Origin: an uncultured Lachnospiraceae bacterium
GTDB lineage: Bacteria; Bacillota; Clostridia; Lachnospirales; Lachnospiraceae
Direction of reading: 5' to 3'
DNA: 64,000 nucleotides
NCBI GenBank assembly: GCA_946623875.1
Contig: CAMORO010000001.1
Coordinates: 22,768-86,767 of the forward strand
The first letter of the stretch is position 1; every line of letters begins with the position of its first letter. The notes under the pieces are model-generated. The model saw nothing but the letters and a program-made list of their open reading frames with translations. It was not told where the DNA came from and did not search any database. The translations under genes were made by a program, and so were the position numbers. Shown here in pieces: positions 1 through 8,265 of the stretch.

Positions 1-1306
1 TCACATCCCATACGGAATCCCGGAACAGGTTGTTGAGCAGTTGGACAAAGGCTTCATTTATCGTATCCAGCGTATTCTCTATCTCGGACTTGGCATCTTT
101 TATTTCCTTACCGGGAGCACTGACCTTATCATACTCGGCATAGGCCTCCACCAGCTTAAGCATAGTGGGAAGATAGTAGTCCATAAGCTTGTGCATCCTG
201 TCCATCTGTTCCGGATGTTCACTGACCCTGTTGAAAATCTGCTTAAGAACATCTTCAAGGTAGCTTAACTTGGCAGATATCACTTCGCCCGGAATATCAT
301 CATTAAGCCTGTGCAGCTTCTCTATGGCCTCCATACCGTCAGAAACCATTACTTCAAGTTCACTCTTCTCCTCCGTGGTAAGCTCAGCCTCTTTCGCTGC
401 CTCTTCAGCCTTCTGCCTGCTCTTCATCGTATCGTATTCCCTGTATACCTCTTCCGAAAGCATAAGGGTAGTCTCTTCCGTATCCAGATAGCCCTCAGGG
501 TAAAATCCCTTTTTGAGCATCTTCTTTATATCCTTTCGAAGCTTCTTCTCTTCGGTTCCGGTCGCAGATGCAAGCCTGGCAATTGTGGAATACATCTTGG
601 TACCGCATAGCTGCGCATATCTCTTCGCCCGTTTGATCAGATTTCTGTCATTTCCGCCCTTCACTATGGCAGCTATACTGACTATCGTGAGAATGGAGCA
701 GACCAGGATCCCGATCCCCATCGAGGAATCCACTGTTGCAGCTATCGCCAGCATCAGAGTTATCAGTCCAAACAGGCTGGTACCTATGATCCCAAGTACC
801 AGATACAATAAACTTGTATTATCACCCACTGCTTTAAATTTGGTAGGCAGGAGCTGTCCGTTTACCACGATCGAATTGGGTGATCTTAAGAGCCTTTTTA
901 ATTCTTCGCGTTTACGTCTTTCGCTAATGCTCTTTTGACGCTGCTCCGTTGCGTTTGTTCCGCTTCTTAAGGGTGCCTCACCGGGTCTTTTGACATATGC
1001 CGACTCCCTCTGCGCTCTTCTTGCCGCTTCACGCTGCCTGCGTTCCTCCCTCTCCCGCTCAAGCTGTTTCTGCTTTTCCCTTGTAGCAGCTCCGTCCGAG
1101 TAGGTAGAGTATTTATGGGTTGAAACATTCTGAGCTCCGCCTCCGAGTATACTCCTCTCAAGATGCTCTGTCGCATCATCGAGAACACGGTTGACAGAAG
1201 ACCTTATCGCGCTGTCAAGTCCGCCAAAATTACCGTTCTTAAGTCCCTGCTTAAGAGCCCTGCTTATCTCATCGCCTATTTCATTAAACAGTTGATTGTC
1301 TGCCAT
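1..1306 (-). CDS. XpaC-family (5-bromo-4-chloroindolyl phosphate hydrolysis) membrane protein, partial
   Basis: An open frame of 435 codons runs from an ATG at 1306 off the left edge. I translated it by hand; it begins MADNQLFNEIGDEISRALKQ. It has a charged, Gln/Arg-rich stretch around residues 90-140, two hydrophobic segments at about 165-190 and 195-213, then a soluble Lys/Glu-rich helical part that resembles the XpaC family. Members of that family usually sit beside TelA toxic-anion resistance proteins; that partner would be left of the window and is not seen. A GGAG site lies just upstream of the start. The true biochemical role of XpaC proteins is not settled despite the family name. The plus-strand frames across this region are shadows. 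The family call is by resemblance and is fairly confident; the end of the gene is missing. Confidence 0.75.
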   Translation of the reverse strand, partial: MADNQLFNEIGDEISRALKQGLKNGNFGGLDSAIRSSVNRVLDDATEHLERSILGGGAQNVSTHKYSTYSDGAATREKQKQLEREREERRQREAARRAQRESAYVKRPGEAPLRSGTNATEQRQKSISERRKREELKRLLRSPNSIVVNGQLLPTKFKAVGDNTSLLYLVLGIIGTSLFGLITLMLAIAATVDSSMGIGILVCSILTIVSIAAIVKGGNDRNLIKRAKRYAQLCGTKMYSTIARLASATGTEEKKLRKDIKKMLKKGFYPEGYLDTEETTLMLSEEVYREYDTMKSRQKAEEAAKEAELTTEEKSELEVMVSDGMEAIEKLHRLNDDIPGEVISAKLSYLEDVLKQIFNRVSEHPEQMDRMHKLMDYYLPTMLKLVEAYAEYDKVSAPGKEIKDAKSEIENTLDTINEAFVQLLNNLFRDSVWDV

Positions 1307-1346
1307 TTTCGCTCCGCATTGCTATATTGATAACTATTCAGAACAG

Positions 1347-2096
1347 TTACTGGTTATCATCATGTCCGTAGTAAGAACCATAGTATTTACCATAATATTT
1401 GCCATAGTACTTACCGTAATACTTGCCGTAATACTTACCGTAGTATTTACCGTACTTACCGCCCATATCCACCTTGTTAAGGATCACGCCGAGGAAGGGG
1501 CAGCCCGTCTTGCGAAGCTGCTCGATAACACGCTCAACGAATTTGCGGCTTATTGCCCTTGCTTCAAGCACGAGAGCCACTCCGTCACAGCTCTGAGCTA
1601 TGATAGCACCGTCAATAACGCTTCCGATAGGCGGGGTATCGACTATAACATAATCATAAATATCCCTGAATTTGCTCAGAACAAGCTTAAATCTTGATGT
1701 TCCGAGAAGTTCGGAAGGGTTGGGCGGAACGGGACCCGTAGGTATTATATGAAGTCCCTTTACGTTGGTCGAGTAAATAACATCCTGGATATCTCTCTTT
1801 CCTGCCAGGAAATGAGACAGTCCCGACGAGATCCTTGTAATATTGTAACGGCCAAGAATAACCGACTTTCTCATATCACCGTCAATAAACAGTACATGTT
1901 TGCCCGCCTCTGCCATTGAAATTGCAAGGTTAAAAGAAACCGAGGATTTCCCCTCATTGGGTACACAGCTCGTGATCGCGATAACCTTCACGTTATTACC
2001 GCAGAATTCCATGTTTGATCTCAAAGATTTGTATGCTTCGTTGGTCTGGAAGCTCAGCTTATTCTTACGGTTTATCGTAATGACCTTAGTATCCAT
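1347..2096 (-). CDS. cpsD: CpsD/Wze-type bacterial tyrosine kinase (BY-kinase)
   Basis: This is a cytoplasmic autophosphorylating tyrosine kinase that works with a CpsC membrane activator to control capsule or exopolysaccharide chain length. Of its 249 residues, a Walker A motif (SCVPNEGKSS, about 43-52), a Walker A' motif (VLFIDGDMRKS, about 68-78) and a Walker B motif (YVIVDTPP, about 149-156) are visible. The C-terminus is a tyrosine cluster in which the unit KYYG is repeated six times and followed by SYYG, ending HDDNQ. This is the usual autophosphorylation tail but unusually regular. The gene overlaps the upstream cpsC by 11 bp, so translation is probably coupled, and cpsB lies just before that. 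The assignment is very secure; the exact polysaccharide is unknown. Confidence 0.95.
   Translation of the reverse strand: MDTKVITINRKNKLSFQTNEAYKSLRSNMEFCGNNVKVIAITSCVPNEGKSSVSFNLAISMAEAGKHVLFIDGDMRKSVILGRYNITRISSGLSHFLAGKRDIQDVIYSTNVKGLHIIPTGPVPPNPSELLGTSRFKLVLSKFRDIYDYVIVDTPPIGSVIDGAIIAQSCDGVALVLEARAISRKFVERVIEQLRKTGCPFLGVILNKVDMGGKYGKYYGKYYGKYYGKYYGKYYGKYYGSYYGHDDNQ
1365..1457 (-). repeat. 12-bp tandem repeat encoding the KYYG tyrosine tail of CpsD
   Basis: The last part of cpsD consists of near-identical 12-base units (Lys-Tyr-Tyr-Gly codons) in tandem, about seven units counting the variant SYYG unit. The units differ mainly at third codon positions. Such an array could gain or lose whole units by slippage without breaking the frame, which would change the number of phosphorylatable tyrosines. 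Confidence 0.9.
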
Positions 2097-2922
2097 CTTT
2101 CGAAGAATCCTCCTTTCCGGATCTTAATACATCAACATTTACCGGAGTCTGGGTCCTGTGACCGTAACTGCTCCTCTTATGCTTTTTCTTCTTACTCTTC
2201 CTTGTTTCGTTCCCTTCATCATCTTCAGTCTCGTCCTCAAAGGGAATGGAGCCGAGGACACTGACCTTAAGGTACTGCTCGATATCATCGGGATTCTTTA
2301 CGGTATCATCCATTATATAAACAAGAATGATCATTGCTATTGAGAAGAAACTTCCGACCGCCGCGCCGATTATCGTATTCCTGAACACCTTGGGTGATGA
2401 CGGTTCCTCAGGAAGATCTGCTTCCTCCACAACGTTTACGGCTTCGGTGTTCATGACAGCCGCAATATGAGTGGATGCGGAATTCCTTATTTCATCGGCT
2501 ATCGCCCGCGCCATCTCCGGACTTGAATCCTCAACCGTTATCGTTATGATACGGGTATCAGTGGGTACGCTCACATTTATCTTACTCTTGAGCTTCTTAT
2601 TGTCGATATCAAGTGCAAGCTCTTTTCTGACCTCATCAAGTACCGGACGGCTCGTAACAAGCTCCTGATAATCCTTGGTCAACTGTGTACCCGTCTGAAG
2701 ATCCGAATAAGTGAGTGATTCATTACTCTGCCTGTTTATAATATACATCTTGGTGGTCGATATATACATAGGCGTAATTACATAGACTGATACAAGAAAG
2801 GTTATTATACCCGAAAGCGCCGCAAATATAATGATTATCCACAGCTTACTGACAAGTACGCCTATCAGCTCCACCAGATCTATTTCTATTTCGTCCGACT
2901 GTATCTGATTGCCCTGTTCCAT
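2086..2922 (-). CDS. cpsC: CpsC/Wzz chain-length determinant, tyrosine kinase activator
   Basis: This 278-residue membrane protein has two transmembrane segments, at about residues 28-52 and 183-206, flanking an extracytoplasmic domain rich in charged and beta-forming residues. The N-terminal part (VDLVELIGVLVSKLWIIIIF) is typical of the Wzz superfamily. A Pro-rich motif (DLPEEPSSPK) precedes the second membrane helix, as in other Wzz proteins. The cytoplasmic tail is very basic (SKKKKHKRSS). In Firmicutes such proteins activate the separate CpsD kinase, whose gene follows with an 11-bp overlap. A GGAG site precedes the ATG. Confident. Confidence 0.94.
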   Translation of the reverse strand: MEQGNQIQSDEIEIDLVELIGVLVSKLWIIIIFAALSGIITFLVSVYVITPMYISTTKMYIINRQSNESLTYSDLQTGTQLTKDYQELVTSRPVLDEVRKELALDIDNKKLKSKINVSVPTDTRIITITVEDSSPEMARAIADEIRNSASTHIAAVMNTEAVNVVEEADLPEEPSSPKVFRNTIIGAAVGSFFSIAMIILVYIMDDTVKNPDDIEQYLKVSVLGSIPFEDETEDDEGNETRKSKKKKHKRSSYGHRTQTPVNVDVLRSGKEDSSKDGY

Positions 2923-2990
2923 TAATTGTGTTTCTCCTATGATTTGTTATCGGTAAAAATAATGTGCTGCTGCGAATAGTGTATGAATGA

Positions 2991-3716
2991 TCAGTTCAAC
3001 GGCTTGTTGTTTACTATGTTGATCGCATTCGCATACAGTATCCCGGCAGCATAATCGTGATCACACTTTCTCAATATGTATTCCGCACATTCAGCCATTT
3101 CCGGCTTCCTTGATCCCATGCTGTGCGCATCGGTCCCTATAAAGTGGATCCATTCCTCCTTAAGAAGCTTTTTTAAGAACCTCTTGATCCTGCTGCCTCC
3201 TTCTCCGGTAAACGACCTGCTGTTTACCTGTATCAGGGCTCCCCGCGAAATAAGGTCGTCAATTATTTCGGGATCCTTTACAAGGCAGTCGTAGCGTTCG
3301 ACATGAGCAAGCACCGGATAACAGCCGTAGCTTGATACATTCTTGACCGCCTCGATTATCTCCCTTTTCTCCACAACCGTGGAGAATTCGATCAACACGT
3401 AGTCCGAATCGGCCAGTGTATGGACTCTGCCCTCCTCTATCCACTCGGTGATCGAAGGGTAATAATATATCTCATTGCCTATAAACAGCTTAAGATCCGG
3501 ATGTCTCTTTGCAGACAACTGTTTGAGCCTTGCAAATGTATCATCTATCACATGCCTGTCGGTCTCAACGTATCCGCCATGATAATGAGGGGTCAGTATC
3601 ATCGCCCTTATGCCTTCATCATAAGCATAATCAAGCATGCTGAGTGACATATCCATATTTTTCGAACCGTCATCCACTCCCGGGAGTATATGACAGTGTG
3701 TGTCAAGATAAAACAC
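2991..3716 (-). CDS. cpsB: CpsB/CapC-type PHP-family tyrosine-protein phosphatase
   Basis: This manganese-dependent PHP-fold phosphatase is expected to dephosphorylate the CpsD tyrosine tail and so complete the CpsBCD regulatory loop. The 241-residue protein starts with the metal-binding motif DTHCHILPGVDDG and has further metal ligands in TPHYHGGY, LAHVERY and GTDAHSMGSR. The start codon is GTG at 3716, preceded by AAAGGGA at a good distance. The gene lies directly upstream of cpsC. On its upstream side is a repeat-containing gap of about 135 bp that follows a glycosyltransferase gene. Family assignment is very secure. Confidence 0.94.
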   Translation of the reverse strand: MFYLDTHCHILPGVDDGSKNMDMSLSMLDYAYDEGIRAMILTPHYHGGYVETDRHVIDDTFARLKQLSAKRHPDLKLFIGNEIYYYPSITEWIEEGRVHTLADSDYVLIEFSTVVEKREIIEAVKNVSSYGCYPVLAHVERYDCLVKDPEIIDDLISRGALIQVNSRSFTGEGGSRIKRFLKKLLKEEWIHFIGTDAHSMGSRKPEMAECAEYILRKCDHDYAAGILYANAINIVNNKPLN

Positions 3717-3772
3717 CGTATATCCCTTTCATATAGATTATAGTATTCTTCGCTGTTCTGCCTACAGATCTG

Positions 3773-3843
3773 CCCACGATGCCCACATCATGGGAGCCCG
3801 CCGGCTTTGAGACATCAGCGGGATCCGGCAGGCTTCCTTCCTC
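3773..3843. repeat. Structured repeat, intergenic copy (52-bp core plus flanking hairpin)
   Basis: The gap between the GT4 gene stop and cpsB holds a 9-bp hairpin (CCCACGATG at 3773-3781, CATCATGGG at 3786-3794). It is followed by a 52-bp core at 3792-3843 that matches 50540-50591, inside larC, at 47 of 52 positions. At larC the adjacent hairpin has a different sequence but still pairs. This indicates a dispersed structured repeat rather than chance similarity. Confidence 0.8.
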
Positions 3844-3852
3844 CCGGCGGGA

Positions 3853-4983
3853 TCATTCAAGGGCTTCGACCATACGGTCCCATGAGAAGATATATTCTCT
3901 TTCGATAATACCCTTTACGTACTCATCCTGTTTGTTCTCACTGAAGTATTTATATATAGCCCGGGCCAGCGCTCTGTCATCAAAGGGCTCGACCACAAGC
4001 CCCGTAACGTCATCCTCAACGACCTCCGGCAAACCGCCGACCTTTGTTACAATAACCGGCTTCCTGAATCCGTAGGCTATCTGTACGATGCCGCTCTGGG
4101 TTGCGGATTCGTAAGGCAGTACAACAAGATCCGCCGCGGAGAAGTACTTCTCGACTTCTTTATCCGGAACATAGCCATCCTTTATGACTATATCACTTCC
4201 GACTCCCAGCTTCTCTATCAGTTCAAGATATTCATCCTTATTCCCATCAAAGTCACCCACAATGAACAGCCTTGGCAGAACTTCGTCCGGATACTCCTCC
4301 TTAAGGATGCCCACAGCGTTAATGAGATGTTTAAGTCCCTTGTATTCCCTGACAAAACCGAAGAAAAGCATGATCCGCTCTTCCTCTCCGACACCAAGCT
4401 GCTCCCTGGCTGTCCTCTTGTCAAAGTTGCCGAAATTGAATGCACTGTAGGTCGGGTGTACCATTACCCTGTAATCCGCATCAGGCTTGATGGACAGCAG
4501 ATCATCCACCTCTCCCTGAGCATGGAGCAGGTACTTCTGTGCATTCGCAAGCGCCATCCGCGTAAGCTTCTTATCCAACGGAAATCTCTCATGCGGAAAC
4601 ACGTTATGGCAGATATATGTGACCGGTATTCCGGCTCTCTTAAGCTTCCCGGTAAGAATGCGGTAACATGGTGCGAAATACGGATGCCACCATTGTATTA
4701 TGACCTTCCCGGGTCTCATACCTATTATACGTTTCGCCACTCCCGCTATATTGAAAGGATTGGCTGTATTTATCAGGAATTCGGTATCTTCTATTTTAAA
4801 GGTGTCATTGGCGTAATCCCTCTGTTCACGTTTGAACAGGATCTTCGGATACTGCATTTTATATGAGATCATCTCCACATCGTGCTTCTTTCCGATAGCC
4901 CTGCACAAAAGACCCGTGTAATGGGATATGCCTCCCTTATATGGGTAAACGGGACCTATCAGGACCCATTTGTTATCCGGCAT
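3853..4983 (-). CDS. Glycosyltransferase family 4 (GT-B)
   Basis: This 376-residue protein probably transfers a nucleotide-activated sugar during polysaccharide assembly at the cytoplasmic face. The N-terminal GT4 signature (IGPVYPYKGGISHY, residues about 8-21) and the C-terminal Glyco_transf_1 pattern (LFFGFVREYKGLKHL; VLPYESATQSGIVQIAYGF; VGGLPEVV) are clear. In the usual EX7E catalytic motif the second Glu appears to be Gln (ESATQSGIVQ). It lies between the cpsB gene and two GT2 genes, all on the same strand. The stop codon directly abuts a dispersed structured repeat. Donor and acceptor sugars cannot be told. Confidence 0.9.
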   Translation of the reverse strand: MPDNKWVLIGPVYPYKGGISHYTGLLCRAIGKKHDVEMISYKMQYPKILFKREQRDYANDTFKIEDTEFLINTANPFNIAGVAKRIIGMRPGKVIIQWWHPYFAPCYRILTGKLKRAGIPVTYICHNVFPHERFPLDKKLTRMALANAQKYLLHAQGEVDDLLSIKPDADYRVMVHPTYSAFNFGNFDKRTAREQLGVGEEERIMLFFGFVREYKGLKHLINAVGILKEEYPDEVLPRLFIVGDFDGNKDEYLELIEKLGVGSDIVIKDGYVPDKEVEKYFSAADLVVLPYESATQSGIVQIAYGFRKPVIVTKVGGLPEVVEDDVTGLVVEPFDDRALARAIYKYFSENKQDEYVKGIIEREYIFSWDRMVEALE

Positions 4984-5000
4984 GTCTGTAAGCTTTCCTT

Positions 5001-6005
5001 TTATGATTGATCAACTGAAGGAGCTTTATCTCCTTCCTCCTGCGCCTGTTTCTCTTCTCTTGCTCTCTCATTATAATCAAGGCGGCGTACCCTGAACTGA
5101 ATATCCTCTAAGAGCTTGCGGTTGTTGGCGATCACATCCGCCTGCAGTCCGACGATAAAAGTCATAAACCCCAGCAGCATCAGTGTCGATGAAAATACGA
5201 GTGACTGTATATGACCGTTTCCCGCTCCCTTAATAAAGTATATAAGGAAACGGACAACCAGCGCAAGTCCCGCCGTAAACGGAATGATTCCCAGTATCGA
5301 GAAAAATGTAAGCGGTCTGTACATCATAAACGCCCGCACGATCGTAATCATGGAACGCTTAACGTACCCGAACATCGAATGAAAGAGCCTTGACTTCCTG
5401 AGTTCACCGTTAGTCCTTACGGGAACCGAGGTTATCGCCATGCTGGTCCTTCCGGCCTGAACGATGGTCTCCAGCGTATATGTGTAATTGTTCATTACAT
5501 TAAGATGCATGGCGGCATCCCTTGAAAAAGCCCTGAAACCGCTGGGCGCGTCGGGAATATCCGTTTTGCTGGCCACACGTACCACATAACTTCCAAAATG
5601 CTGAAGCTTCTTCTTAAGCGGTGAGAAATGTTCGGTATCATCTATCGGTCTTTCTCCTATCACAACATCGGCTTTCTTTTCAAGGATCGGCTTTATAAGC
5701 TTCTCTATATCCGCTCCGCAATACTGATTGTCTGCGTCCGTGTTTACTATAATGTCGGCTCCGTTTCGAAGACACGCATCAATTCCGGCCATAAAGCCCT
5801 TGGCAAGTCCCTTATTCCTTGTAAAACTCACCACATAATTGACGCCCCAGTTCCTTGCAACCTCAACCGTATTGTCCACGCTGCCGTCATTGATTATCAA
5901 TACTTCTATTTCATCTATGCCGTCGATATGCTTGGGCAGATCGTTAAGTGCGATCTCAAGTGTCTGAGCTTCATTAAGGCATGGTATCTGAATTATTAAT
6001 TTCAT
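5001..6005 (-). CDS. Glycosyltransferase family 2 with C-terminal membrane helices
   Basis: The 334-residue protein starts directly in a GT-A fold (MKLIIQIPCLNEAQTLEIAL). It has the DGS motif (INDGSVDNT, about 58-66) and a DAD metal-binding motif (NTDADNQY). Two hydrophobic segments (about 227-251 and 263-288) place the C-terminus in the membrane. A charged tail of Glu, Gln and Ala follows. It resembles polyprenyl-phosphate or dolichyl-phosphate sugar transferases. It sits 17 bp upstream of the GT4 gene and 24 bp downstream of the other GT2 gene, so the three are probably one transcript. Substrate is not predictable. Confidence 0.88.
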   Translation of the reverse strand: MKLIIQIPCLNEAQTLEIALNDLPKHIDGIDEIEVLIINDGSVDNTVEVARNWGVNYVVSFTRNKGLAKGFMAGIDACLRNGADIIVNTDADNQYCGADIEKLIKPILEKKADVVIGERPIDDTEHFSPLKKKLQHFGSYVVRVASKTDIPDAPSGFRAFSRDAAMHLNVMNNYTYTLETIVQAGRTSMAITSVPVRTNGELRKSRLFHSMFGYVKRSMITIVRAFMMYRPLTFFSILGIIPFTAGLALVVRFLIYFIKGAGNGHIQSLVFSSTLMLLGFMTFIVGLQADVIANNRKLLEDIQFRVRRLDYNERAREEKQAQEEGDKAPSVDQS

Positions 6006-6029
6006 TATTTATCTCCACTCAAATTACTG

Positions 6030-6968
6030 TCAACACTTCTCTTTTGCAATATATATAGGTCTCCCCTTCGTCTCCAGATATGTCTTTGCAAGGTATTCAC
6101 CCACAAGTCCTATACAGAACAACTGGACACCGCCCAGGAATACTATGATACATATCATCGAAGGCCAGCCGCTTGTCGGATCACCGTAAACCAGTGTACG
6201 TATGATAATGAACACGATCATGACAAAGGCAGCAAAGGTAAAAAACAATCCAATAACGGCCGCTATGGTAAGCGGAGCCGTTGTAAATCCGACAAAGCCT
6301 TCCATCGAATACAGAAAGAGCTTCCAGAAATTCCATTTGGTTTCACCTGCCACTCTTTCCCTGTTCTCGTAATCTATCCACTTCGTCTTAAAGCCTACCC
6401 AACTGTATATGCCCTTGGTAAACCGGTTGTATTCCTTCATTGACAGTACGGCATCCACCATCGTACGTGTCATGATCCTGTAATCCCTTGCACCGTCCAT
6501 GATATCAAGTTCGGTCATGCTGTTCATCAGCTTGTAGAACTGTCTTGCAAAGAATGATCTTATCGGAGGCTCACCCTTTCTTGTGACTCTTCTTGTCGCA
6601 GCGGTATCATATCCCTCCTCGGAAACCGCCTTATACATTTCGGGAAGAAGCTGTGGCGGATCCTGAAGATCGGCATCCATTATCACGACATAATCACCGT
6701 TTGCATTGTCGAGTCCGGCATATATGCCTGCTTCCTTCCCGAAGTTACGGGAAAACGAGACATATCGTACCCTGTCGTCCCCGGCTTTGAGGTTCTTTAT
6801 GATCTGAAGTGTATTGTCATTCGAACCGTCATCTATAAACAACAGTTCAAATTCCAGTTCACTGTCTGTATTCTTGAATTCTTCCATGGTCCTGCTCATT
6901 TCGTCATAAAAGATCGGCAAAGCCGCCTCTTCATTGTAGCATGGGACCACAACCGTAAGTAATCTCAT
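6030..6968 (-). CDS. GtrB/ArnC-like polyprenyl-phosphate glycosyltransferase (GT2)
   Basis: This is probably an integral membrane enzyme that loads a sugar onto undecaprenyl phosphate. The GT-A motifs are FIDDGSNDNT, SFSRNFGKEAGIYAGL, MDADLQDPP and GARDYRIM, followed by two C-terminal membrane helices, the order seen in GtrB, ArnC and YkcC. The frame is open from 7061, but the first 31 codons overlap the trhP gene. I prefer the ATG at 6968, which begins MRLLTVVVPCYNEE and has AGGGG about 7 bases upstream. That gives 312 residues, the normal family length. It follows trhP by about 30 bp. The family call is secure and the sugar is unknown. Confidence 0.9.
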   Translation of the reverse strand: MRLLTVVVPCYNEEAALPIFYDEMSRTMEEFKNTDSELEFELLFIDDGSNDNTLQIIKNLKAGDDRVRYVSFSRNFGKEAGIYAGLDNANGDYVVIMDADLQDPPQLLPEMYKAVSEEGYDTAATRRVTRKGEPPIRSFFARQFYKLMNSMTELDIMDGARDYRIMTRTMVDAVLSMKEYNRFTKGIYSWVGFKTKWIDYENRERVAGETKWNFWKLFLYSMEGFVGFTTAPLTIAAVIGLFFTFAAFVMIVFIIIRTLVYGDPTSGWPSMICIIVFLGGVQLFCIGLVGEYLAKTYLETKGRPIYIAKEKC

Positions 6969-6999
6969 CCGGTAACCCCTGAATCTTTGATCATTTATC

Positions 7000-8265
7000 T
7001 CATTTATTGTTCTCAGCTCTGAGGATATCATACTGCACAGCGCAGGCTGGTTCCACGGCAACCCTTAATTTCTGACTGGCATGCGGTGCAGAAGCCATTT
7101 CATTACCATCTTCGTCGTAAATACCCGTAACCCTGACCTTTATATCCCTTCCGTCAGGCTTCATCACTTCTATCATATCACCCTTTAGGAACTTATTCTT
7201 CTGGGTTATACATAAAAAACCGTTCTCATCAATACGTTCTACCATTCCCAGATATACGGATTCCTTAACATAGGTGCTGTTTTCATATATCTGCGCCGTC
7301 TCATCGGGTTTGCCGAAATAGAAGCCCGTCGTGAACTGCCTGTAGGTGCACTGTGCTATCTCATGCCTGTACCAGTCCATATTATCCCTGTAGGTCTGTT
7401 CCGATACAAAATAATCATCTATTGCCTTCCTGTAAGTTCGTGCCACTGTGGCTACATACAGGGCTGTCTTCATCCGTCCCTCTATCTTGAAGCTGTCTAT
7501 TCCCGCTTCTGTCATTTCGGGAATGTATTCGATCATGCACAGATCCTTTGAATTAAAGATATAGGTGCCTCTTTCATTCTCGAACACCGGCATGTACTCA
7601 CCGGGCCTTGTCTCCTCCATCAGCGCATATTTCCATCGGCACGGATGAGTGCAGGCTCCCCTGTTTGCATCCCTTCCCGTAAGAAAGCTGCTGAGAAGAC
7701 ATCTTCCCGAATAGGAAATGCACATGGCTCCGTGAATGAAGCTCTCTATTTCCATATCTTCCGGGATATGCTCCCTAATCTCCCTTATCTCTCCAAGGGA
7801 CAGCTCCCTAGCCGAAACAACCCTCTTTGCACCCTGCTTATACCAGAAGTCATAGGTTAAATAATTGGTGTTATTAGCCTGCGTGCTGATATGTATATCA
7901 ATCCCCGGGCACTTCTCCTTAGCGATCATGAACATTCCGGGATCGGCAATGATAAGCGCGTCCGGCTTCAGCTCATTCAGTTCCTTCAGGTACTTTCCTG
8001 CCCCGTCAAGGTCGCTGTTGTGAGCCAGAATGTTAGCGGTAACATGAACCTTCACCCCGTGTTTGTGGGCAAAGTCAATCCCCCTCGCCATCTCCTCATA
8101 CGAGAAGTTTTTCGCTTTTGCGCGCAGTCCGAAAGCCTCTCCACCTATATATACAGCATCGGCGCCAAAGATAACTGCTGTTCTTAATACTTCCTCAGAG
8201 CTTGCGGGTACAAGCAGCTCGGGCTTTTTCCGGTTTCTGTTTTTTGTCAAATCCTCTGTTATCAT
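7000..8265 (-). CDS. trhP: U32-family tRNA hydroxylation protein TrhP
   Basis: U32 'peptidase' family proteins of this type (TrhP) make 5-hydroxyuridine at the wobble position of tRNAs, using prephenate. The 421-residue protein shows the N-terminal barrel signature (ELLVPASSEEVLRTAVIFGA, GADAVYIGG, HGVKVHVTANI). It also shows the cysteine-rich motif GAMCISYSGRCLLSSFLTGR...GACTHPCRW of the U32 family. Its ATG directly follows the TAA of trmR. TrmR methylates the hydroxyl that TrhP makes, so the two neighbours are consecutive steps at U34. Bacillus subtilis has two TrhP genes (yrrN, yrrO); here there is one. Confident in family and likely function. Confidence 0.9.
   Translation of the reverse strand: MITEDLTKNRNRKKPELLVPASSEEVLRTAVIFGADAVYIGGEAFGLRAKAKNFSYEEMARGIDFAHKHGVKVHVTANILAHNSDLDGAGKYLKELNELKPDALIIADPGMFMIAKEKCPGIDIHISTQANNTNYLTYDFWYKQGAKRVVSARELSLGEIREIREHIPEDMEIESFIHGAMCISYSGRCLLSSFLTGRDANRGACTHPCRWKYALMEETRPGEYMPVFENERGTYIFNSKDLCMIEYIPEMTEAGIDSFKIEGRMKTALYVATVARTYRKAIDDYFVSEQTYRDNMDWYRHEIAQCTYRQFTTGFYFGKPDETAQIYENSTYVKESVYLGMVERIDENGFLCITQKNKFLKGDMIEVMKPDGRDIKVRVTGIYDEDGNEMASAPHASQKLRVAVEPACAVQYDILRAENNK

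Noticed and set aside
1331..1346. Third and fourth copies of the structured element (TAACTATTCAGAACAG here, and a one-mismatch form at 21650-21665)
   Set aside because: Only the 16-base end matches; the inner stems and the ATGCAAGCATG loop are missing. Possibly remnants, but not counted as copies.
1365..1457. Regular repeats that might be taken for a CRISPR array
   Set aside because: Units are 12 bp with no spacers and encode the tyrosine tail of CpsD.
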